Assembly (NCBI GenBank): GCA_014360005.1
Contig: JACIYI010000002.1
Span: 62,001 to 126,000, forward strand
DNA length: 64,000 nt
Source of the DNA: Candidatus Aminicenantota bacterium
Lineage (GTDB): Bacteria; Acidobacteriota; Aminicenantia; Aminicenantales; Saccharicenantaceae
Direction: 5' to 3'
Part shown: one piece after another, positions 58,791-64,000 of the stretch
Position numbering within the stretch: the first letter of the stretch is position 1
Layout: every line of letters begins with the position of its first letter
Position numbers and translations under genes: made by a program
Notes under the pieces: generated by a model
What the model was told of the DNA's origin: nothing
Database searches by the model: none
Seen by the model: the letters and a program-made list of their open reading frames with translations, nothing else

Positions 58791-59462
58791 ATGACACTGG
58801 TGATTAAAGCCGAAAAAAGAACCGAGCTGGGAAAGAATGCCTCCGGGCGGTTAAGACGCCAGGGGCTAGTCCCGGCCATTCTCTATGGGCAGTCCATGGG
58901 TAGCATCCCGCTGACCCTGAAGAAAAAGGATATCATCGAAATCCTGAAATCAGAAACCGGGGAAAACACCATTTTCCGGGTAGCCTATGACTCAGAAGAA
59001 AAAGATGTGATGATCAAGGAAGTCCAGATTAATCCGGTGACCGATGAGCTGACCCACGTCGACCTTATCAGTATTTCTATGGACAAACCGGTCCGGGTTT
59101 CGGTTCCGGTGGAACTGGTGGGAGAACCGGTCGGGGTCAAGGTGGAAGGCGGTCTGGTCGACTTCCTGCTGCGCGAACTCGATATCGAATGTCTGCCGCG
59201 TGAAATTCCCGAATCGATCAAGATTGATATCAGCCAGCTCCACCTGCACCAGTCTTTTAAGGTGATGAACCTGGAGCTTCCGGCCGGGATCAAGGTTCTG
59301 CATGAACCCCAGACGGCGATTGTGGTTATAAGCAGCGTGGCCGAAGAAGCGGCTCCGGCCACCGCCGAAGAAGTGGTAGAAACCGCCGAGATGAAAGAAC
59401 CGGAAGTTATCAAGAAAGAACGCAAGAAAGAGGAAGAAGAAGAGGAAGAAACCAAGGGGTGA
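58791..59462 (+). CDS. rplY: 50S ribosomal protein L25/Ctc (general stress form)
   Basis: 223 aa. The N-terminal L25 domain binds 5S rRNA (about 1-95; AEKRTELGKNASGRLRRQGLVPAILYG) and the C-terminal TL5/Ctc domain covers about 100-185. A long tail of alternating Glu/Lys closes the protein. AGGAGGAAAG precedes the ATG. The prs-rplY-pth order is common. Confidence 0.96.
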   Translation: MTLVIKAEKRTELGKNASGRLRRQGLVPAILYGQSMGSIPLTLKKKDIIEILKSETGENTIFRVAYDSEEKDVMIKEVQINPVTDELTHVDLISISMDKPVRVSVPVELVGEPVGVKVEGGLVDFLLRELDIECLPREIPESIKIDISQLHLHQSFKVMNLELPAGIKVLHEPQTAIVVISSVAEEAAPATAEEVVETAEMKEPEVIKKERKKEEEEEEETKG

Positions 59463-59465
59463 TGA

Positions 59466-60038
59466 GTGTGGCTGGTGGTCGGTCTGGGCAACCCCGGGGA
59501 AGAATACAGCTATACCAGGCATAATGCCGGTTTCCTGGTGGTTCAATCCCTGGCCCGGCAGTGGCAACTCCCGCTCCGAACCAGGGCCGGCCGGTCGCGA
59601 CTGGCCGAGACCAGAAGAGGCCGTTCCCGGGTCATCCTGGCCCTGCCCCAGACCTACATGAATATGAGTGGCCAGGCGGTGCTGGCCTTGCTGACTAAAT
59701 ACCGGGCAAAGCCTGAGAACCTGATTGTCGTCTATGACGACCTGGACCTGGACCTGGGTCAGGTCCGGGTGCGAGCTGGCGGCAGCCCCGGCAGCCACAA
59801 GGGCATGAAATCAATCGTTGAGTCTATCGGGAGCCAGGCTTTTCCCAGGGTCAGGGTGGGCATCGGGCCCAAGCCGGCCGATACCGAGGCCGCGGTTTAT
59901 GTCTTAGAAGAATTCTCGTCCGGAGAGTGGGAAAAACTGCAGCCGGCGCTGGCGGCCGCCAGCCAGGCGGTGGAAATGATAATTGATGGAGAACTGACTC
60001 GGGCCATGAATATGTTCAACCGGCGAAAAAAACAATAG
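59466..60038 (+). CDS. pth: Peptidyl-tRNA hydrolase
   Basis: 190 aa from a GTG start (59466), which directly encodes the family N-terminus MWLVVGLGNPGEEY. The catalytic His is H19 in TRHNAGF and the conserved Asp lies in VVYDDLDLDLG near residue 92. It releases tRNA from drop-off peptidyl-tRNAs. Three bases separate it from rplY, so ribosomes probably reinitiate. Confidence 0.97.
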   Translation: MWLVVGLGNPGEEYSYTRHNAGFLVVQSLARQWQLPLRTRAGRSRLAETRRGRSRVILALPQTYMNMSGQAVLALLTKYRAKPENLIVVYDDLDLDLGQVRVRAGGSPGSHKGMKSIVESIGSQAFPRVRVGIGPKPADTEAAVYVLEEFSSGEWEKLQPALAAASQAVEMIIDGELTRAMNMFNRRKKQ

Positions 60039-60052
60039 TCCGCCAGGCCAGA

Positions 60053-60080
60053 TTGATTTTTCGTAAGAATTAGGTAAAAT
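60053..60080 (+). promoter_or_regulatory. Promoter of the rpsF operon
   Basis: TTGATT (60053-60058), a 16-bp spacer and TAAAAT (60075-60080). The predicted leader of about 57 nt holds a strong hairpin and then AAGGAGGAAG before the rpsF ATG. Confidence 0.65.
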
Positions 60081-60096
60081 AAGAGTTCGTCTCCTT

Positions 60097-60120
60097 GCTC
60101 CGGAGCAGAAGCTCCGGGGC
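60097..60120 (+). promoter_or_regulatory. 10-bp hairpin in the rpsF leader (candidate autoregulatory element)
   Basis: GCTCCGGAGC (60097-60106) pairs with GCTCCGGGGC (60111-60120) across an AGAA loop, with one G-T pair, and is followed by TTTAAAT. It sits between the promoter and the rpsF ribosome-binding site. Leaders of rpsF in many bacteria bind the S6:S18 complex; this hairpin may serve that role or act as an attenuator. Confidence 0.5.
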
Positions 60121-60143
60121 TTTAAATCCATAAGGAGGAAGAT

Positions 60144-60539
60144 ATGAATCAATACGAAACAGGTTTTATTGTCGCTCCCAATCTGTCAGAAGAAGAAGCC
60201 TCGGCCCTGATCAATCAGCTGGCTGAGGTCATCCCGGCCAAGAACGGCCAGATGATCAAGAAAGACTTCTGGGGAAAAAGAAAACTGGCCTATCCCATCA
60301 AACGGTTCAACGAGGGCCTGTACGTGTTCTTTATCTACCAGGGCTCTCCGGCCATCCCGGCCGAACTGGAAAGAAGGTTCAAGCAAACCGACGCCATCCT
60401 CCGTTTCATGACTATCAAGCGGGACCCCGGGGATGTGATGAAGGGCAAGAAGCAAGTCCAGACCGTGGCAGCGGCCGAAAGTGCCCCGGCCGCAGCTGAA
60501 CCTCAGGCCGAAGAATCTTCCCGGGAGGAGGTAAAGTAA
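60144..60539 (+). CDS. rpsF: 30S ribosomal protein S6
   Basis: 131 aa. It begins [19 protein letters not shown] and contains the S6 block [21 protein letters not shown]. The C-terminus is extended and rich in Ala/Glu, a common feature. AAGGAGGAAG precedes the ATG. It starts the rpsF-rpsR-rplI-dnaB run; ssb is absent between rpsF and rpsR. Confidence 0.97.
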   Translation: MNQYETGFIVAPNLSEEEASALINQLAEVIPAKNGQMIKKDFWGKRKLAYPIKRFNEGLYVFFIYQGSPAIPAELERRFKQTDAILRFMTIKRDPGDVMKGKKQVQTVAAAESAPAAAEPQAEESSREEVK

Positions 60540-60540
60540 G

Positions 60541-60807
60541 ATGGCTAACAGAGAAGAAAGAGAAAAGACTGAAAGAGCCCCCTCCAGAAAATACTTCCCG
60601 CCCAAGAAAAAGGTTTGCCGTTTCTGCGAGAGAAATCTCCGGGACATAGATTACAAAGCGGTGGAGATACTGCGCAAGTACATTCCCGACCGCGGCAAGA
60701 TTGCTCCTCGCCGCATCACCGGCACCTGTGCTTACCATCAGCGGAAACTGGCCCGGGCCATCAAGCGAGCCCGGATTATGGCCCTGTTGCCTTTTGTGGA
60801 AGACTGA
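60541..60807 (+). CDS. rpsR: 30S ribosomal protein S18
   Basis: 88 aa. The conserved core is [25 protein letters not shown] and [20 protein letters not shown]. The pair CRFC and a further Cys in GTCAYH mark the zinc-binding form. It starts one base after rpsF; S6 and S18 form a heterodimer on the 30S subunit. Confidence 0.97.
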   Translation: MANREEREKTERAPSRKYFPPKKKVCRFCERNLRDIDYKAVEILRKYIPDRGKIAPRRITGTCAYHQRKLARAIKRARIMALLPFVED

Positions 60808-60824
60808 GGTCGAGGAGGCTGCCG

Positions 60825-61307
60825 ATGAAAATCATACTCTTGGAGAACGTGGAAAAAGTCGGGCGAAAGGGAGATATCCTGGAAGTGGCCCCGGGTTTCG
60901 CCCGGAATTATCTGATTCCCAGGAAACTGGCCATGGAGGTCACCCCCGGCAACCTGAAGTCGGTGGAAATGCAGCAGAAAGCCCTGAAAAAGAAGCTGGA
61001 AAAGGAGCGGCTGACTTTCCAGGAATTGATCAAACAGCTCAACCAGGTCAGCCTGACCTTCGTCCGCAAGTCGAGCGAAAAAGATGTCATTTTCGGCTCG
61101 GTCTCAGCCGCGGACATTCAGGAAGAACTGGTTCGCCTGGGGTTTGACATAGACCGGAAAAAGATTATTCTTGATGAACCGATAAAAAGACTGGGCACCT
61201 TTTCCGTTCCCATCAAGGTTTACCACGAGGACAAAGCCGAGATAAAGGTGGTGGTGGTCAAGGAAGAGGCTCCGGTCCCCGAAAGCCAGGTAGAACCACA
61301 GAAGTGA
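60825..61307 (+). CDS. rplI: 50S ribosomal protein L9
   Basis: 160 aa. It starts MKIILLENVEKVGRKGDILEV and includes the signature GFARNYLIPRKLA. A long central helix and a C-terminal domain follow, with an extended acidic/basic tail. GAGGAGG (60812-60818) fixes this ATG; the open frame extends further upstream inside rpsR but is not used. Confidence 0.97.
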   Translation: MKIILLENVEKVGRKGDILEVAPGFARNYLIPRKLAMEVTPGNLKSVEMQQKALKKKLEKERLTFQELIKQLNQVSLTFVRKSSEKDVIFGSVSAADIQEELVRLGFDIDRKKIILDEPIKRLGTFSVPIKVYHEDKAEIKVVVVKEEAPVPESQVEPQK

Positions 61308-61351
61308 GAACGGCCGGGTTGTAAGAAGCGTCTCTTTTAATAACAAAATAT

Positions 61352-61389
61352 GGAGGCCAGGCCTCCTGAGAAGAGAGAGAGAGAGAGAG
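61352..61389 (+). promoter_or_regulatory. dnaB leader: inverted repeat followed by an (AG)9 dinucleotide tract
   Basis: GGAGGCC-A-GGCCTCC (61352-61366) is a perfect 7-bp inverted repeat that buries a GGAGG. It is followed by nine AG repeats (61372-61389) that end one base before the dnaB ATG and must act as its purine-rich ribosome-binding site. Slippage in the tract would change spacing. Confidence 0.55.
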
Positions 61390-61390
61390 C

Positions 61391-62755
61391 ATGGAACTGG
61401 ATTTGACCGTTCTCAAGAAAACGCCACCCCACAGCCTGGAGGCAGAAAAAACAGTTCTGGGGGGGATCCTGGTCAGCAATGCCTACCTGAACCTGGTCCT
61501 TAGCCAGATTTCACCCGAAGATTTTTACCGCGACTCCCACCGTCAGATTCTGGAAGGTATGATCAAGTTGATGGACCGCAGTCAGCCGATTGACCTCCTG
61601 ACCCTGAGCGATGAGCTGCAGAAGGCCGGGGTGCTGGAAGAAATCGGCGGCTCCGCCTACCTGGCTTCCTTGATGGATGGTGTCCCCCGCACCCTGAATA
61701 TCGAGTACTACGCCCAGATTATCAAAGAAAAGTCTCTGCTGCGGAAGTTGATTCTATCCTCAGCCAAAATCATCAATACTTCCTTTGAGCAGCAGGCTGA
61801 TGCCGATACCCTGATCAGCGAAGCCCAGCAGGCCATCGTGGAAATCGCCGAGGCCAAGATCAAACCCGGGTTCGTGCCCATCGGGGCCCTGACCGGGGAC
61901 ATGCTGGAGACCATCAGGCTGCTGGCCGAGCGCCGGGAAGCGGTGACCGGGGTGCCTACCGGTTTCATTGAGCTGGACAACCTGACTGGCGGTTTCCATT
62001 CTTCCGAATTCATCGTGGTGGCGGCCCGGCCCTCCATGGGCAAGACTGCCTTGGCCCTCAACATCTGCCAGCACGTGGGGCTGCGAACTGATTACTATGC
62101 CGGCTTCTTCTCGATAGAAATGGCCAAGGAACAGGTGGCCCTGCGTCTGCTGTGTGCCGAGGCCCAGGTAGATTTAAGAAAAGCCAGGTCGGGCTTTATC
62201 AGTGAACGGGAGTTCGAGCGGTTGCAGCTGGCGGCCGAAACCCTGTCCCAGGCCCGCATCTACATCGATGAATCGGCCGCCCTGACCGTGATGGAAATGA
62301 AGGCCAAGTGCCGGCAGCTACGGCTGGAAGGGCACCTCGACATCGTCTTTGTGGATTATATTCAGCTGATGCGGACCGGGGGGCGCTTTGAAAATCGCAA
62401 CCAGGAAATGTCCTTCATTTCCCGGTCGCTCAAGGAACTGGCTAAGGAACTGCGCATCCCGGTGGTCGGAGTGTCGCAGCTCAGCCGGGCCCCGGAAAAG
62501 ATGCGCAAGGAACCCAAGCCCATGCTGTCTGACCTGAGGGAATCCGGAGCCATCGAGCAGGATGCTGATGTGGTCATCTTCATCTACCGCCCGGATTACT
62601 ATCATCCGGAAGATGAAGCCATCAAGGGCATCGCTGAGGTCAACGTGGCCAAGCAGCGTAACGGGCCACTGGGCAGCGTTCCCCTGGTCTTCCTGCGAGA
62701 ATACGCCAAGTTTGTCAACATGGATTTCAGTTATAAACGCGAAGAGGAAGTCTGA
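61391..62755 (+). CDS. dnaB: Replicative DNA helicase DnaB
   Basis: 454 aa. The N-terminal domain (about 10-110; PPHSLEAEKTVLGGIL) is followed by a linker and the RecA-like helicase domain (about 175-450) with Walker A ARPSMGKTALAL, Walker B IVFVDYIQLM and KQRNGPLGSVPLVF near the end. No intein is present. It unwinds DNA at the fork. It follows rplI in the same direction, a common arrangement. Confidence 0.97.
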   Translation: MELDLTVLKKTPPHSLEAEKTVLGGILVSNAYLNLVLSQISPEDFYRDSHRQILEGMIKLMDRSQPIDLLTLSDELQKAGVLEEIGGSAYLASLMDGVPRTLNIEYYAQIIKEKSLLRKLILSSAKIINTSFEQQADADTLISEAQQAIVEIAEAKIKPGFVPIGALTGDMLETIRLLAERREAVTGVPTGFIELDNLTGGFHSSEFIVVAARPSMGKTALALNICQHVGLRTDYYAGFFSIEMAKEQVALRLLCAEAQVDLRKARSGFISEREFERLQLAAETLSQARIYIDESAALTVMEMKAKCRQLRLEGHLDIVFVDYIQLMRTGGRFENRNQEMSFISRSLKELAKELRIPVVGVSQLSRAPEKMRKEPKPMLSDLRESGAIEQDADVVIFIYRPDYYHPEDEAIKGIAEVNVAKQRNGPLGSVPLVFLREYAKFVNMDFSYKREEEV

Positions 62756-62764
62756 GCACGGCCG

Positions 62765-63547
62765 ATGGAGAAACAAATCTGGATACCCTTTTTCGGAAAT
62801 TTTTTCTGCGAGCTGGGCCAGGTGTATGACCTGGCAGTCAGGGGCTTCCGGGCCATCTTTAAAAAGCCTTTCGAGAAAAAAAATTTCTGGCAGCAGCTGG
62901 AAGAGGTCGGGGTTAATTCCCTGCCGGTAGTGTCGCTGACCGCGGCCTTCGGCGGCCTGGTCTTCGGCCTGCAGGCCTACCTGGCCTTCCACCGCTACAT
63001 CGGACCGGGCTCGGAATCACAGGGCGGGCCGATTATCGCCGTCGGCCTGTGCCGGGAACTGATTCCCATCCTGGTCGGACTGATGGTGGCCGGGCGGGTG
63101 GGTTCAGCCATGGCCGCGGAAATCGGGACCATGAAAATCACCGAGCAGATCGATGCTCTGTTCAGCCTCGGAGCCAACCCGGTTAAATACCTGGTAGCTC
63201 CCCGAATTCTGGCCAGCATGGTCATGGTGCCCTGCCTGACTCTGTATGGAGATATGATTGGAATCTTCGGCGGCTATACCTATAACGTCCTGTTGATGAA
63301 GGTCAACAAGACGCTTTACATCCAGAACACGCTGAAGTATTTCGAGATGTGGGATATTTCGGTGGGGTTGATCAAGGCTCTGGTCTTCGGCCTGGTGATA
63401 GCCATAGTCGGTTGCTGGCAGGGCATGACGGCCGAAGGAGGAGCCGAAGGTGTCGGCCGGGCCACTACCAAGTCGGTGGTGGTGGCCAGCATCACCATCC
63501 TGATTCTCAATTTCTTCCTGAGCAAGGTTCTGCCGGCCACCCTGTGA
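62765..63547 (+). CDS. mlaE: MlaE-family ABC transporter permease (phospholipid transport)
   Basis: 260 aa with about five transmembrane helices. The MlaE family block GLCRELIPILVGLMVAGRVG followed by SAMAAEIGTMKITEQIDAL is present. With MlaF and MCE-domain proteins it moves phospholipids between the membranes of diderm cells. The next gene is the ATPase; MCE genes probably follow outside the window. Confidence 0.93.
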   Translation: MEKQIWIPFFGNFFCELGQVYDLAVRGFRAIFKKPFEKKNFWQQLEEVGVNSLPVVSLTAAFGGLVFGLQAYLAFHRYIGPGSESQGGPIIAVGLCRELIPILVGLMVAGRVGSAMAAEIGTMKITEQIDALFSLGANPVKYLVAPRILASMVMVPCLTLYGDMIGIFGGYTYNVLLMKVNKTLYIQNTLKYFEMWDISVGLIKALVFGLVIAIVGCWQGMTAEGGAEGVGRATTKSVVVASITILILNFFLSKVLPATL

Positions 63548-63553
63548 TAACCA

Positions 63554-64000
63554 ATGAGCAAGATAAGAATCGTTGACCTGCACAAATCGTTTGAGGGCAA
63601 AGCGGTCCTGAAAGGGCTGAAGCTGGAAATTCAAGCCGGGGAAACCATGGTCATCATCGGGCAGAGCGGCTCGGGCAAGAGCGTTCTGTTGAAACACATC
63701 ATCGGCATCATGAAACCCGACCGCGGTCAGGTCTTCATCGATGGCCAGGAGATCTCAGCCCTGCCCGACGAGGAAATAATGAAGCTCAGCCGCAAATTCG
63801 GGATGCTGTTTCAGGGCGCGGCCCTCTTTGATTCCATGACCGTGGCCGAAAACGTGGCCTTCGGCCTGAGACGGCACACCGACCTGGACGAAGCTGAAAT
63901 ACAACGGCTGGTGCGGGAGAGTCTGGAACAGGTCGGGCTGCGGGGCGTGGAAAATCTGCTGCCCTATGAACTTTCGGGCGGCATGAAGAAAAGGGTGGGA
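63554..64000 (+). CDS. mlaF: MlaF-like ABC transporter ATP-binding protein (partial, right edge)
   Basis: The first 149 codons are present. Walker A GQSGSGKSVLLKHI, the Q-loop region FGMLFQGAALFDSM and the signature LSGGMKKRVG typical of the MlaF subfamily are visible just before the edge. It begins six bases after the mlaE stop. It supplies ATP hydrolysis for the MlaE permease. Confidence 0.93.
   Translation, partial: MSKIRIVDLHKSFEGKAVLKGLKLEIQAGETMVIIGQSGSGKSVLLKHIIGIMKPDRGQVFIDGQEISALPDEEIMKLSRKFGMLFQGAALFDSMTVAENVAFGLRRHTDLDEAEIQRLVRESLEQVGLRGVENLLPYELSGGMKKRVG

Noticed and set aside
57868..58797. 309-codon minus-strand frame opposite prs
   Set aside because: Same length as prs because the high-GC codons leave the antisense open; no homology and no ribosome-binding site.

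Overview
The window is a gene-dense stretch (about 71 protein genes, one tRNA) of a bacterial chromosome with moderately high GC. It contains no insertion sequences, prophage, CRISPR array or rRNA. The cell is diderm: there is a YidC with a large periplasmic domain, LolB, MlaE/MlaF, two TolC proteins, a heavy-metal type RND pump, a DUF5916 outer-membrane barrel and a heptosyltransferase-like GT9. The combination of DUF5916, an energy-converting [NiFe] hydrogenase, DUF362 plus polyferredoxin, archaeal-type phosphoglycerate mutase and CarD suggests an anaerobic member of the Acidobacteriota/Aminicenantes group. That placement is inference from gene content and was not tested by phylogeny.

Layout. 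1-5.6 kb (minus): rpmH-rnpA-yidD-yidC-jag-mnmE-mnmG, the classic block that usually lies beside dnaA. 5.7-8 kb (plus): carD, a CNNM/CorC-type membrane protein and smpB. 8-9.3 kb (minus): a divergent hfq overlapping pdxA. 9.5-15.3 kb (plus): a small His-rich exported protein followed by an outer-membrane factor, adaptor and RND pump. 15.5-24.2 kb (minus): an ECF sigma factor, anti-sigma factor, Spy-like protein, MacA-like adaptor, MacB-like ATPase and permease, TolC and DUF5916 barrel, reading as one envelope-stress/export operon. 24.4-29.4 kb (plus): apgM, amidase, DUF362 protein and a NapH-NapG-like polyferredoxin. 29.5-32.9 kb (minus): yceD-rpmF, a 388-bp palindrome-rich gap, then fabG-acpP-fabF. 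33-36 kb: a small unknown gene coupled to polA. 37.3-47.3 kb (plus): an eleven-subunit complex I-like group 4 [NiFe] hydrogenase plus its maturation protease. 47.3-49.9 kb (minus): dnaA-dnaN with a palindromic DnaA-box cluster. 50.2-54 kb: rpmB, then rsh, GT9 and fmdB. 54-60 kb: Memo-AMMECR1 fusion, lolB-ispE-tRNA-Gln-prs-rplY-pth. 60-64 kb: rpsF-rpsR-rplI-dnaB and the start of an mla operon.

Physiology. The hydrogenase has the full nickel-binding cysteine set in its large subunit, three antiporter-like subunits and a two-cluster ferredoxin subunit, and no NADH-input module. The simplest reading is ferredoxin-driven H2 evolution coupled to ion pumping, consistent with a fermentative anaerobe.

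Expression. Several good sigma70-type promoters (TTGAxx, 16-18 bp spacer, TATAAT-like) can be read directly. Four of them (carD, the His-rich gene, apgM and the first hydrogenase gene) put the predicted transcription start at or within a few bases of the start codon with no Shine-Dalgarno, so leaderless mRNAs are likely. Other genes have clear GGAGG-type sites. Several convergent gene pairs are separated by 0-3 bp without any intrinsic terminator.
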